Shown: positions 50,812-60,379 of the stretch, in pieces
How the letters are laid out: every line of letters starts with the position of its first letter
Numbering within the stretch: the first letter of the stretch is position 1
Source: an uncultured Lachnospiraceae bacterium
GTDB lineage: Bacteria > Bacillota > Clostridia > Lachnospirales > Lachnospiraceae
Length of the DNA stretch: 64,000 nt
Assembly (NCBI GenBank): GCA_958402795.1
Contig: CATXUX010000007.1
Coordinates: forward strand, 1-64,000
Direction: 5' to 3'
Notes under the pieces: generated by a model
The model's database searches: none
What the model was told of the DNA's origin: nothing
Seen by the model: only the letters and a program-made list of their open reading frames with translations
Made by a program: the position numbers and the translations under genes

Positions 50812-52464
50812 ATGGCACAGGGGGCAAATCAGACAAAAGTATATGTGGTCGGGCATAAGAACCCGGATACGGATTCAATCTGTTCTGCGATCGCGTACGC
50901 GCAGTTGAAGACAAAACTGACCGGAAGGGTACACGAGCCGCGGCGGGCGGGACAGCTCAATGAGGAGACACAGTATGTTCTGGAGCATTTCGGGGTCAAG
51001 GTTCCGAAGCTGCTGCTGGATCTTCGGGTGCAGGTAAAGGATGTGGAACTGCGCAGAACGGAAGGAATGAAGGGATCCGAATCCATTAAGACGGCATGGA
51101 ATGTGCTTCAGGAGAACAACATCAAGGCGATACCGGTGACACGCGCAGAAAAGCTGGAAGGACTGATCACGATCGGGGATATTGCCCGTTCGTATATGGA
51201 CGTATATGATCCGGATATTCTTTCCAGGGCCAGAACGCAGTACCGGAACATTGCAAAGACGATCGACGGAACGATCATTACGGGAAATGAACATGGATTT
51301 GTGCTGCATGGGAAGGTGGCGATCGTATCTTCCAGCCGCGAACGGATGTCGGAATTTATCGAGCGGGACGATACGGTCATCATCGGGGACCGTACAGAAG
51401 CACAGCAGCTCGCGATCGATCTGGACGTAGGCTGCATGATCGTGTGCGTCGGTGCAGAGATTCCGGATGAGATCCTGCGGCAGGCAAAGCAGAAAGAAAT
51501 TGTCATCATACGGACACAACATGATACGTTTACCGTTGCCCGTCTGATCAACCAAAGTGTTCCGATCCGTTATTTCATGACAAAGGACGGAATCATATCG
51601 TTCTCGCCAAAGGATTATGTGGATGACGTCAAGGAAGTGATGTCACGCAACAAATACCGGGATTTCCCTGTCCTGGATAAAAAGGGGAATTTTCTTGGGT
51701 TTATTACACGAAGAAGACTTTTGAACTGCCGGAAGAAGCAGGTAATACTGGTGGATCATAATGAGGAAAGCCAGGCAGTGGACGGGATCGAGCAGGCAGA
51801 CGTTCTGGAGATCATTGATCATCACCGGCTGAGCAGTATCCAGACCATCGGACCGGTATTTTTCCGCAATCAGCCGGTAGGCTGTACGGCGACGATCATT
51901 TACCAGATGTACCAGGAGAACGGGATCAAAGTAGATGCGATCACAGCGGGTCTGCTTTGCTCTGCGATCATTTCCGATACGCTGATGTTCCGCTCGCCAA
52001 CCTGTACGCCGCTGGATCAGTCGACGGCAGAAGAACTGGCGGAGATCGCGGCGATCGATATCGAAACACTGGCACAGGCAATGTTCAAAGCAGGGAGCAA
52101 CCTGCAGGGCAAAAGTGCAGAGGAAATCTGCTTTTTGGATTTCAAACAGTTTACGGTGGGAGATACGGTGTTCGGCGTAGGGCAGGTGAATTCCATGAGT
52201 GCGGACGAATTAACAGAGATCAAGGAAAAGCTTCTGCCGCATCTGGAGCGCATCCGGAAGAATCACCGGCTTGATATGATCTTCTTTATGCTGACGAATA
52301 TTATAGAAGAGTCTTCGGAGCTGCTCTGTGTCGGGCCGGAGGCAAGGGAAAAGGCAATCAGCGCCTTCGACTTGTATCATGAGCCGGAGAATCTTTATCT
52401 GAAGGGCGTTGTGTCCCGCAAGAAACAGCTCGTTCCGGCTCTGGTTGAAGCAATGCAGCAGTAA
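50812..52464 (+). CDS. ppaC: Manganese-dependent inorganic pyrophosphatase with CBS and DRTGG domains
   Basis: A family II PPase that hydrolyses pyrophosphate and drives biosynthesis forward. The 550 aa include DHH catalytic part I (VGHKNPDTDSICSAIAYA, with His15, Asp19, Asp21), then CBS1, a DRTGG domain and CBS2 (about residues 70-310), then the second catalytic part with DHHRLSSI and SDTLMFRSPT. CBS-PPases are inhibited or activated by adenine nucleotides, and the DRTGG form is known to respond to diadenosine polyphosphates. GAGGTGAAGAC precedes ATG 50812. Confidence 0.94.
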   Translation: MAQGANQTKVYVVGHKNPDTDSICSAIAYAQLKTKLTGRVHEPRRAGQLNEETQYVLEHFGVKVPKLLLDLRVQVKDVELRRTEGMKGSESIKTAWNVLQENNIKAIPVTRAEKLEGLITIGDIARSYMDVYDPDILSRARTQYRNIAKTIDGTIITGNEHGFVLHGKVAIVSSSRERMSEFIERDDTVIIGDRTEAQQLAIDLDVGCMIVCVGAEIPDEILRQAKQKEIVIIRTQHDTFTVARLINQSVPIRYFMTKDGIISFSPKDYVDDVKEVMSRNKYRDFPVLDKKGNFLGFITRRRLLNCRKKQVILVDHNEESQAVDGIEQADVLEIIDHHRLSSIQTIGPVFFRNQPVGCTATIIYQMYQENGIKVDAITAGLLCSAIISDTLMFRSPTCTPLDQSTAEELAEIAAIDIETLAQAMFKAGSNLQGKSAEEICFLDFKQFTVGDTVFGVGQVNSMSADELTEIKEKLLPHLERIRKNHRLDMIFFMLTNIIEESSELLCVGPEAREKAISAFDLYHEPENLYLKGVVSRKKQLVPALVEAMQQ

Positions 52465-52511
52465 CCGGATAAGGCGGGGATCAGAGAAGAGACCGGAAAG
52501 GAGAGACAGCA

Positions 52512-53117
52512 ATGGGAAAACAAATATGGAAGCCGGGGAACATGGTTTATCCGCTTCCGGCAGTGCTCGTCAGTGTCGGAGATGAGGAAGGAAAGACGAA
52601 TCTTTTTACTGTGGCATGGACCGGTACCATCTGCACGAATCCGGCGATGGTTTCGATCTCTGTCCGCCCGGAGCGTTATTCGTATCGTTTTCTCCGAGAC
52701 ACAGGGGAATTTGTCATCAATCTGACAACGGAGAAGATGGTGCGGGCGACAGATTACTGCGGTGTAAGATCCGGAAGAGACGTGGACAAATGGGAGAAAA
52801 CAGGACTTCATCCCCAAAAAGCCTCGGAGCTTCAGTTTGCTCCGATCGTAGCAGAATCTCCGGTCAACATTGAGTGTGCTGTGACAGAGGTCAAAGAACT
52901 GGGAAGCCATCACATGTTCCTTGCAAAAGTGAAAGCGGTGCATGCCGACGAGACATTGATGGATGAAAAGAACCGGTTTGATCTGAACAAAAGCGGACTG
53001 CTCGTTTATTCACACGGGGAATATCTGGGACTGGGAAAGAAAATCGGGACGTTCGGGTACAGCGTGCAGAAAAAAGAGACCAAACACCCGGCAAGAAAAA
53101 AACAGAAGAAAAAATAA
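52512..53117 (+). CDS. Flavin reductase family protein
   Basis: A 201-aa FMN-binding split-barrel protein (DIM6/NTAB/flavin reductase type): VYPLPAVLVSVGDEEGKTNLFTVAWTGTICTNPAMVSISVRPERYS at the N-terminus, TGEFVINLTTEKM, then VTEVKELGSHHMFLAKV. The Lys/Arg-rich end (KKETKHPARKKQKKK) is unusual. AAGGAGAGAC precedes ATG 52512. Its partner monooxygenase or electron acceptor is unknown. A terminator follows. Confidence 0.88.
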   Translation: MGKQIWKPGNMVYPLPAVLVSVGDEEGKTNLFTVAWTGTICTNPAMVSISVRPERYSYRFLRDTGEFVINLTTEKMVRATDYCGVRSGRDVDKWEKTGLHPQKASELQFAPIVAESPVNIECAVTEVKELGSHHMFLAKVKAVHADETLMDEKNRFDLNKSGLLVYSHGEYLGLGKKIGTFGYSVQKKETKHPARKKQKKK

Positions 53118-53120
53118 CAC

Positions 53121-53148
53121 AAAAGAGCCGGATGATTCCGGCTCTTTT
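53121..53148 (+). terminator. Terminator after the flavin reductase gene (bidirectional)
   Basis: A perfect 11-bp stem (53121-53131 and 53138-53148) with a 6-nt loop and A/T flanks, between convergent genes. Confidence 0.85.
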
Positions 53149-53198
53149 GCCATATCCGAACTTCAAATATCCGGCTTTTGTCCTTTTTTACAGGAATT

Positions 53199-54695
53199 CT
53201 ATAAAACAGCAATAAATCTGCGGAACGCTTCGCGTCCTTCTTCTGTACATTTGTATACACCGGCGTCCTCAAGCACCTGGCAGAAGACTTTTCCGACCTC
53301 CTGCTGAAGGATATGTCCGATATTATCCGCATTGATATCGCTGTACAGAGGAAGAAATTCATCCACCCAGTCGGCGTGCTTCGCAAGTGTTTCATCGGCA
53401 CGGATATCTCTGCCTTCGAGTATAAATGTCTGCAGAAGTTCCAGCTCATTCTTGAGTCTTGCAGGAAGTACCGCGAGTCCCATCACTTCGATCAGACCGA
53501 TATTTTCCTTCTTGATGTGGTGCAGCTTTGCATGCGGGTGATAGACGCCCAGCGGATGTTCTTCTGTCGTGATGTTATTGCGCAGCGTCAGATCCAGCTC
53601 ATAGAGGTCTCCGCGTTTTCGTGCAATCGGAGTGATCGTATTATGTGGCACGCCGTCTGTCTCGGCAAAAATGAACGCTTCTTCATCTGTGTAACTCCGC
53701 CATGCCTGCAGAATATGATCGGCGAGATCAATGATCCGTGTCTCGTTGGCGCACTGCAGACGGATCACGGAGAGCGGCCATTTGACGATTCCGGCGGTTA
53801 CATCCTCATAGCCTGCGACAGTGAACGTCTCGGTTACCGGTGCTTTTTCCATCGCAAACGTGTAGTGCCCCCCCTGGAAATGGTCGTGACTGAGGATCGA
53901 GCCGCCGACGATCGGAAGATCTGCGTTTGAACCGAGAAAATAGTGCGGGAACTGTTTGATAAAGTCAAACAGCTTGACAAACGTATTCCGTTCAATCTTC
54001 ATCGGCGTATGTTCTCCGTTGAACACGATACAGTGCTCATTGTAATACACATAGGGGGAATACTGGAATCCCCATGCGGACTGATTGATCGTGATCGGAA
54101 TGATCCTGTGATTCTCCCGCGCAGGGTGGTTCAGCCGTCCGGCATATCCCTCGTTCTCCATGCAGAGCTGACATTTCGGATACGCGGATACAGCGGCATT
54201 GCGCGCCGCGGCAATGGCTTTCGGATCTTTTTCCGGTTTGGAAAGGTTGATCGTAACGTCCAGCGTTCCGTATTCGGTATCTACGGTCCATTTTTGATCC
54301 TTTTTGATCCGGTAGCGGCGGATATAGTCGCTGTCCTGACTGAATTTGTAATAATATGCGGTAGCCGTCTCCGGGGAAACTGCATACTTCTGACGGAATG
54401 TTTCCTGCACCTGTGCCGGACGCGGCAGCAGACAGTTCATCATCTTTGTGTCAAACAGATCCCGGCAGGTAACGCTGTCCTCAATGATGCCGCGGCGGCA
54501 GGCTTCGTCGAGCAGTTCTTTCAGAATGGTCTCAAGTTCGGTTCCTTCCGCGCTGCAGTCCACATCCTCATAACTGTCTTCGTGGAAGAGTTCCAGAAGG
54601 AGATTTGTCGTGTAAATGCGTTCACACTCCGGGGTAAGACCTGTATCAATGCCGTACTGTACCAGTTTTTTGATATTCGCATATAAATTCATCAC
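53199..54695 (-). CDS. galT: UDP-glucose--hexose-1-phosphate uridylyltransferase, type 2
   Basis: Leloir pathway enzyme, the Firmicutes GalT family 2 form (498 aa against about 350 for the E. coli type). Recognisable blocks are PAQVQETFRQKY, KCQLCMENEGYAGRLNHPARENHRIIPI, FVKLFDFIKQFPHYFLGSNADLPIVGGSILSHDHFQGG (active-site His region) and LGVYHPHAKLHHIKKENIGLIEVMGLAVLP. It starts at ATG 54695, and galK ends at 54692, so the two are translationally coupled. galE is not nearby. Confidence 0.96.
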   Translation of the reverse strand: MMNLYANIKKLVQYGIDTGLTPECERIYTTNLLLELFHEDSYEDVDCSAEGTELETILKELLDEACRRGIIEDSVTCRDLFDTKMMNCLLPRPAQVQETFRQKYAVSPETATAYYYKFSQDSDYIRRYRIKKDQKWTVDTEYGTLDVTINLSKPEKDPKAIAAARNAAVSAYPKCQLCMENEGYAGRLNHPARENHRIIPITINQSAWGFQYSPYVYYNEHCIVFNGEHTPMKIERNTFVKLFDFIKQFPHYFLGSNADLPIVGGSILSHDHFQGGHYTFAMEKAPVTETFTVAGYEDVTAGIVKWPLSVIRLQCANETRIIDLADHILQAWRSYTDEEAFIFAETDGVPHNTITPIARKRGDLYELDLTLRNNITTEEHPLGVYHPHAKLHHIKKENIGLIEVMGLAVLPARLKNELELLQTFILEGRDIRADETLAKHADWVDEFLPLYSDINADNIGHILQQEVGKVFCQVLEDAGVYKCTEEGREAFRRFIAVL

Positions 54696-55861
54696 GCAAG
54701 CCTCCTTGCTCCGTCGCCGATCTCTACGGTATAGAATTCTGCCTCATGTCCGACTTTTTCCTTGTATGCTTTGCCGATCGTTTCGATAAATGTGTCGATC
54801 GCGTCATTTTTCACGATACTTACCGTACAGCCGCCGAAGCCGCCGCCCGTGATGCGTGAGCCGATCACACCCGGCGTATTCCAGGCAAGATCTACAAGAA
54901 TATCAATCTCTTCACAGGATACTTCATAATCGTCCCGCAGGGAGATGTGCGACTGGTTCATCAGTTCACCGAAGCGTTCGATATTGTCTGTGCGAAGCGC
55001 GGCAACCGCTTCGATCGTCCGCTGATTTTCCGCGACCGCATGTTTGGCGCGCAGCTCTTTGACAGGATCCTGGATCACATGTTTATATTTCTCGAAAGTC
55101 TCCATGTCCAGCTCACCAAGCGACTGGATCTCTACGACTGTCTGCAGGGCGGCGAGGGCGTCCGCACACTCCTGACGGCGCGTATTATAGGCGGAGTCTA
55201 CCAGGCTGTGTTTCACTTTGCTGTTGGTGATAATGATCTTGGCATCCTTGAGCCGGACCGGTGCGTATTCGTACTTCAATGTCGCGGTGTCGAGAAAGAT
55301 TGCGTTGTCCGCTTTTCCCATTGCAACGGCGAACTGATCCATGATTCCGCAGTTGCAGCCGTTGAAGTTGTTCTCGGAATACTGTCCCAGCAGCGCCAGA
55401 TCGGTCATGGAGAGTTCTGTGATCCCGAACAGATCCGTCAGGATCACGCCGGTGAGCACTTCCAGAGACGCGGACGAAGAGAGACCGGAACCGTTCGGGA
55501 TATTGCCCCAGATGACCATATCAAAGCCGGAGTCAAAGGAATATCCTTTTTCCGTAAACGCCCATACAACACCAAGCGGATAGTTTGCCCAGTTATAGCG
55601 TTCCTGATAACTCAGATCGTCGAGAGATACTTCCACGACATTAAAACGATCCAGATTCATAGAATAGAAATGAATCAGGCGGTCTTCTCTTTTCCGTGCA
55701 GCGCCGTATGTACCGATCGTCAGCGCACATGGGAATACATGGCCCCCGTTATAATCGGTATGTTCTCCGATCAGGTTCACGCGGCCCGGGGAGAAGTAGA
55801 AACGGACGCCGTCCGAATCCCCAAAAAGTTCAGCAAACTTCGTGAAAAGCATTTTCTGCAT
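54692..55861 (-). CDS. galK: Galactokinase
   Basis: Phosphorylates alpha-D-galactose. The 389-aa GHMP kinase has the galactokinase signature SPGRVNLIGEHTDYNGG near residues 28-44, the P-loop WGNIPNGSGLSSSASLEV, and the GGGFGGCTVSIV motif near the C-terminus. ATG 55861 with GTGAGG upstream fits the usual N-terminus; the open frame extends to 55888. The galK-galT operon is divergent from an AraC regulator. Confidence 0.96.
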   Translation of the reverse strand: MQKMLFTKFAELFGDSDGVRFYFSPGRVNLIGEHTDYNGGHVFPCALTIGTYGAARKREDRLIHFYSMNLDRFNVVEVSLDDLSYQERYNWANYPLGVVWAFTEKGYSFDSGFDMVIWGNIPNGSGLSSSASLEVLTGVILTDLFGITELSMTDLALLGQYSENNFNGCNCGIMDQFAVAMGKADNAIFLDTATLKYEYAPVRLKDAKIIITNSKVKHSLVDSAYNTRRQECADALAALQTVVEIQSLGELDMETFEKYKHVIQDPVKELRAKHAVAENQRTIEAVAALRTDNIERFGELMNQSHISLRDDYEVSCEEIDILVDLAWNTPGVIGSRITGGGFGGCTVSIVKNDAIDTFIETIGKAYKEKVGHEAEFYTVEIGDGARRLA

Positions 55862-56015
55862 GATTAAAACCTCACTTTCCGTATTCATCTGGTTTCATTA
55901 TAGACGCTGCCAAATGGACTGTCTATAAAAAATACGTGCAGAATCATGTAATTATGTTGCAAAAAAATCAGAGGACGTTATAATAAAAGAAAATGAAAAA
56001 AGAGGGGGGAACGGG

Positions 56016-56855
56016 ATGGAAGATACCTATAAATATTCATTTAAAGCGCGGGAAAATCTGCTGAACTCTCTCGTGGTATGCAATGCCGGGCATCAGAAGT
56101 GCGGACCAGAGTACCAGTGGGGGCCCGGCGTGCGTAATCATTACTGCATCCACTATGTGATCTCGGGGGGCGGCTGCTATGAGGCGGGCGGGAGGATCTG
56201 CCAGCTCTCTGCAGGCGATACGTTTATCCTTTATCCTGACGTGGAGGTGAAGTATTATGCAAATTCCGGGGATCCATGGGAATATGCGTGGGTTGGATTT
56301 ACCGGGGAAGACGCGGATATGCTTGTGCGGGCGACGGACTTTACAAAAGAGGAACCGTGGATCAAGAAGGGAATCCTGCCGAAGAAGACCGTACAGGAAC
56401 AACTGGAGGAAATCTACAGCGTGAAAGGCAATGATTCCGAATCCGCCGTAGCGATGACAGGAGCTTTGTATACCTTGTTTTCTACGCTTATGCACTACAG
56501 CAGGCATGAGGAGAAGCAGAAGAACAGCCAGATGCTTTACGTGGAGCAGGCGAAGGATTATATCGCGAACAACTATTCCTATCCGATTACAGTAGAAGAT
56601 GTTGCATCGTATGTAGGGATCAGCAGAAGCCATCTGTTCCGCTCCTTTCAGACTTACCAGCAGCAGTCACCGAAAGAATATCTGATCGATTTCCGCATCA
56701 GGAGAGCGAGGCAGCTTCTGCGCGAGACGACGCTTCCTGTGGCGTCGATCGCTTACTCGGTCGGGTTTGAAAATAACCTGTATTTTTCGAAAGTATTCAA
56801 AAACAGAATGCAGATGAGTCCGTCTGAATACCGGAAGCATATGGCGGCGAAATAG
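56016..56855 (+). CDS. AraC family transcriptional regulator
   Basis: A 279-aa regulator with a cupin-like sugar-sensing N-terminal half (YVISGGGCYEAGGRICQLSAGDTFILYP near residues 45-72) and two C-terminal HTH motifs (about residues 185-279, TVEDVASYVGISRSHLFRSFQTY and VASIAYSVGFENNLYFSKVFKNRMQMSPSEYRKHM). It is divergent from galK-galT, with 154 nt between the starts, and probably controls them in response to galactose or a related glycoside. ATG 56016 follows AGGGGGGAACGGG. Confidence 0.9.
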   Translation: MEDTYKYSFKARENLLNSLVVCNAGHQKCGPEYQWGPGVRNHYCIHYVISGGGCYEAGGRICQLSAGDTFILYPDVEVKYYANSGDPWEYAWVGFTGEDADMLVRATDFTKEEPWIKKGILPKKTVQEQLEEIYSVKGNDSESAVAMTGALYTLFSTLMHYSRHEEKQKNSQMLYVEQAKDYIANNYSYPITVEDVASYVGISRSHLFRSFQTYQQQSPKEYLIDFRIRRARQLLRETTLPVASIAYSVGFENNLYFSKVFKNRMQMSPSEYRKHMAAK

Positions 56856-56953
56856 CAGGACAACGGACAGACATCATACAGAAAAGCATCCGGGAGGTAT
56901 CTTCCGCTTACTGCGGCATATATTGTAAAGATGCAGAAAAAGGAAGCGCAAGT

Positions 56954-57736
56954 TTGGTGAACAGAGAATGGCGGAGGCGTGGATTCCGGATCTTATATGT
57001 ATTTTTGCTACTTGCAGTATGCTCTCAGAAAGCAGGCGGCACGAAGCCAAATGCCGTCCCGAAAAACACAGCAGGGCAAAGCAGCGCGGGGCAGGAGTAT
57101 ACGGCCGGGGAGGTACAGCCTGCGGATGCTCCGGCAGAGGAGAAAACGAAGGAGGAGATCCCGGAAGCGGGAGAGAAAAAGAAGATTGCGCTGACGTTTG
57201 ATGATGGGCCGAGCGCATCCTGTACGCCGGTGTTGCTGGACGGATTAAAAGAGCGGGACGTCCAAGCTACGTTTTTTCTGATCGGGGAAAACATAGAAAG
57301 AGGAGAAAATGCCAAGATCGTCAGAAGGATGTATGAGGAAGGACACCTGATCGGAAATCATACCTATCATCATGTAGAGATCACGAGGGTCGGAGATGAG
57401 ACGGCGTATCAGGAGATCAAGATGACAAACGAGGTCATCGAGGCAGTTACAGGAGAACCGGTCGAATATATGCGTCCGCCGTTCGGCGCGTGGCAGAAAA
57501 AACTGGAGCAGCGGATTCATGTCCTGCCTGTGATGTGGACGATCGATCCCCTGGACTGGACGACGGAGAATATCGATGAAATTGTAAATAAAGTAGTGAC
57601 GGAAGCAGAAGAAGATGATATTATTTTGTTGCACGACTGTTATATGAGTTCTGTGAAAGCCGCCCTGCGGATCGTGGATCTGCTTGAGGCGGAGGATTTT
57701 GAATTTGTGACGGTCGATGAATTGATACTGGAGTGA
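56954..57736 (+). CDS. Polysaccharide deacetylase (NodB domain)
   Basis: A 260-aa exported carbohydrate esterase 4 protein. N-terminal signal anchor RILYVFLLLAVCSQKAGG, a low-complexity linker (about residues 30-75), then the NodB domain: IALTFDDGPSASCTPVLL (catalytic Asp pair), GHLIGNHTYHHVEI (metal His), EYMRPPFGAW (Arg-Pro-Pro) and IILLHDCY. It removes acetyl groups from peptidoglycan or another surface glycan. The start is TTG 56954 or GTG 56957 after AAGGAAGC. It overlaps or abuts tcdA. Confidence 0.9.
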   Translation: MVNREWRRRGFRILYVFLLLAVCSQKAGGTKPNAVPKNTAGQSSAGQEYTAGEVQPADAPAEEKTKEEIPEAGEKKKIALTFDDGPSASCTPVLLDGLKERDVQATFFLIGENIERGENAKIVRRMYEEGHLIGNHTYHHVEITRVGDETAYQEIKMTNEVIEAVTGEPVEYMRPPFGAWQKKLEQRIHVLPVMWTIDPLDWTTENIDEIVNKVVTEAEEDDIILLHDCYMSSVKAALRIVDLLEAEDFEFVTVDELILE

Positions 57737-57741
57737 AGAGG

Positions 57742-58479
57742 ATGCCGGATGAATTTGCAAGAACAGAATTACTGATCGGGCCGGATGCGGTCCGCAGATT
57801 AAAAGAAGCAACCGTGATGGTGTTTGGCGTGGGCGGCGTGGGTTCGCACTGCATTGAAGCGCTGGCGAGAAGCGGGGTGGGAAAACTGGTCTTGATTGAT
57901 AATGACACCGTTTCTGTGACGAACATCAATCGGCAGTCGATCGCGCTGCACAGCACGATCGGACAATATAAAACAAAGGTGATGAAAGAAAAAATCGCGG
58001 ATATCTGTCCGGATATCCGGGTGGAAACGCACGAAATGTTTGTTCTCCCGGACAATCTGGAGATGTTGTTTCCTCAGGAACACCGGGAGGACTGGCCGGA
58101 TTATATTATTGACGCGGTGGATACGGTGTCGGCCAAGATTGCGCTGGCCGAGCTTGCTAAGCGGGAGAACATTCCGATCATCAGCAGTATGGGAACCGGA
58201 AACAAGCTGCATCCGGAGCTGTTTGAGATCGCTGATCTTTCGGACACCAGTGTATGTCCGCTCTGCCGGGTGATGAGAAGAGAACTTAAAGTAAGAGGAA
58301 TCCGGCATCTGACGGTGCTGTATTCCAGGGAGAAACCCATAGATACATCCGGAAGAGACACCGGGGAAGATCCCGGAGGGCGGCGTTGCCTGCCCGGCAG
58401 CATTTCCTTTGTCCCTCCGGCGGCGGGACTGATCATTGCCGGGTACGTCATACGCAGACTTGCCGGCGTGGACGGATGA
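57742..58479 (+). CDS. tcdA: tRNA threonylcarbamoyladenosine dehydratase
   Basis: An E1/ThiF-like enzyme that closes t6A in tRNA to the cyclic ct6A form. The 245-aa protein has the nucleotide-binding GVGGVGSHCIEALARSGVGKLVLIDNDTVSVTNINRQ (about residues 28-64), a catalytic/zinc-type stretch VCPLCRVMRRELK, and the C-terminal FVPPAAGLIIAGYVIR. Start ATG 57742 follows GGAGTGA at the end of the deacetylase gene; GTG 57733 is an alternative. rarA begins 14 nt after its stop. Confidence 0.92.
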   Translation: MPDEFARTELLIGPDAVRRLKEATVMVFGVGGVGSHCIEALARSGVGKLVLIDNDTVSVTNINRQSIALHSTIGQYKTKVMKEKIADICPDIRVETHEMFVLPDNLEMLFPQEHREDWPDYIIDAVDTVSAKIALAELAKRENIPIISSMGTGNKLHPELFEIADLSDTSVCPLCRVMRRELKVRGIRHLTVLYSREKPIDTSGRDTGEDPGGRRCLPGSISFVPPAAGLIIAGYVIRRLAGVDG

Positions 58480-58493
58480 GAAGGAGAGAGACA

Positions 58494-59810
58494 ATGGATT
58501 TATTTGATTATATGAGAGAGACACAGCAGGAAAAGGAATCGCCGCTGGCGTCACGGATGCGTCCGGCGTCGCTGGAGGAAGTGGTGGGGCAGCAGCACAT
58601 CATCGGGAAGGATAAGCTTTTGTACCGTGCAATCAGGGCGGACAAGCTCGGATCCATCATTTTTTACGGACCTCCGGGAACCGGGAAGACGACGCTGGCA
58701 AAGGTGATCGCCAGTACGACCAGCGCAGAGTTTCGCCAGATCAACGCGACGTCCGCCGGGAAAAAGGAGATGGAAGCAGTTGTAAAAGAGGCGAAGGATC
58801 TGCTTGGCATGTACCGGAAAAAGACCATTTTGTTTATCGATGAGATCCACCGGTTCAACAAAGGGCAGCAGGATTATCTTTTGCCCTTTGTGGAGGACGG
58901 AACGATCACACTGATCGGGGCGACTACCGAAAATCCTTATTTCGAAGTGAACGGGGCGCTGCTTTCCCGTTCCAGTATCTTTGAACTGTATCCGCTGGAA
59001 AAAGAGGACGTCATGAAACTGATCCGGCGTGCCGTTTATGACAAAGAAAAGGGGATGGGAAGCTATAAGGCCAAGATTGACGAAGACGCGTTGGAGTTTC
59101 TCGCGGACATGGCAGGAGGCGACGCCAGGCGTGCGCTCAATGCGGTAGAGCTTGGCGTCCTGACGACAGAGCGCAGTGCGGACGGAGTCATCCATATCAC
59201 ATCGGAAGTCGCGGCGGAGTGTATCCAGAGACGTCTGGTACGTTATGATAAGACCGGGGATAACCACTATGATACGATCTCGGCGTTCATCAAGAGTATG
59301 CGTGGCTCCGATCCGGATGCAGCGGTGTACTATCTTGCGAAAATGCTGAATGCAGGCGAAGACGTAAAGTTTATTGCGAGAAGGATCATGATCTGTGCAT
59401 CAGAGGACGTGGGAAATGCGGATCCGATGGCTTTGACAGTGGCAGTTTCGGCGGCGCAGGCGGTCGAGCGGATCGGAATGCCGGAGTCCCAGATTATTTT
59501 ATCCCAGGCGGTACTTTACGTGGCATGTGCGCCAAAGAGTAATTCCGCAGTTAACGCGATCACTGCGGCAAATGAAAGTGTGCAGCATACGAAGACAACG
59601 GTTCCGGCACACCTGCAGGACGCGCACTACAAAGGGGCGAAGGATCTGGGGCATGGTACGGGATACATGTATGCGCATGATTATCCGAATCATTATGCAC
59701 ATCAGCAATATCTCCCGGATGAAATTAAAAACGCCCGGTTCTATGAACCGGGGGATCTGGGAGCGGAAAAGAAACAGAAAGAATGGCTGGAAAAACTGCG
59801 CGGAATGTGA
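58494..59810 (+). CDS. rarA: Replication-associated recombination protein A, AAA+ ATPase
   Basis: RarA/MgsA, a clamp-loader-like ATPase that acts at stalled replication forks and on ssDNA ends. 438 aa: RMRPASLEEVVGQQHIIG at the N-terminus, Walker A GPPGTGKTT (about residues 55-63), Walker B LFIDEIHRFNKGQQDYLLP, sensor ATTENPYFEVN, and the C-terminal tetramerisation part AAQAVERIGMPE to KNARFYEPGD. GAAGGAGAGAG precedes ATG 58494; the longer frame from 58386 lies inside tcdA. Confidence 0.95.
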   Translation: MDLFDYMRETQQEKESPLASRMRPASLEEVVGQQHIIGKDKLLYRAIRADKLGSIIFYGPPGTGKTTLAKVIASTTSAEFRQINATSAGKKEMEAVVKEAKDLLGMYRKKTILFIDEIHRFNKGQQDYLLPFVEDGTITLIGATTENPYFEVNGALLSRSSIFELYPLEKEDVMKLIRRAVYDKEKGMGSYKAKIDEDALEFLADMAGGDARRALNAVELGVLTTERSADGVIHITSEVAAECIQRRLVRYDKTGDNHYDTISAFIKSMRGSDPDAAVYYLAKMLNAGEDVKFIARRIMICASEDVGNADPMALTVAVSAAQAVERIGMPESQIILSQAVLYVACAPKSNSAVNAITAANESVQHTKTTVPAHLQDAHYKGAKDLGHGTGYMYAHDYPNHYAHQQYLPDEIKNARFYEPGDLGAEKKQKEWLEKLRGM

Positions 59811-59854
59811 AACCGCACAGTTTTTCTTTTCTGGTTTTTGATGAGTTGCGCAGG

Positions 59855-60379
59855 CTACAAAAGCTCCGATAAAAGGAGAGAGTAAACGCTCTGATGCTTT
59901 TTCTCCCAGTTCTCCGCGATGGAGAGGGCTTCTTTTTTTGTGGGGACAATCAGCTTCAGATCGACGGTGCAGGCATCGTTCTCAAAGATCTGACAGGTTA
60001 CTTCATACTCATGATCTGCGTTCAGCTTATAGTCGGAACGTACAGAAATCTCATCCCGGAGTTCATACTGCTTCTCCTGCAGATAGTCGTCGATATCACT
60101 TTTGATCTCCCGCCCGATCCTGGACTGAAAAAAGTGCAGCGTCTCTTTGCCTTTTTCTGTGATCCGGTAGATTGTCCGCTTATAAGTCGTCTCGGCAGAG
60201 ATCAGTTCTGCTTCCTGAAGATCCGCGAGCGCCTCCTGCATTCGAAAATAAGGGGCATAGCCTTTCATCAGCATGAAGTCCGATATCTGCGAGGCAGAAA
60301 GCGGGGAGGACACTCTGTTCAGCATATATAGTATCATCAGCTTGTACAATGTCAGCGTTTCATTGAATCCTTTATTCAT
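59855..60379 (-). CDS. DUF4364 family protein
   Basis: A 174-aa protein of a clostridial family. N-terminal winged-helix-like region (LYKLMILYMLNRVSSPLSASQISDFMLMKGYAPYFRMQEALADL, then LISAETTYKRTIYRITEKG) and a mixed alpha/beta C-terminal domain. The N-terminal half looks like a PadR/MarR-type DNA-binding fold, so a transcriptional role is possible. It overlaps the radical SAM gene by 8 nt and is last in the malic enzyme-radical SAM-DUF4364 operon. Confidence 0.85.
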   Translation of the reverse strand: MNKGFNETLTLYKLMILYMLNRVSSPLSASQISDFMLMKGYAPYFRMQEALADLQEAELISAETTYKRTIYRITEKGKETLHFFQSRIGREIKSDIDDYLQEKQYELRDEISVRSDYKLNADHEYEVTCQIFENDACTVDLKLIVPTKKEALSIAENWEKKHQSVYSLLLSELL

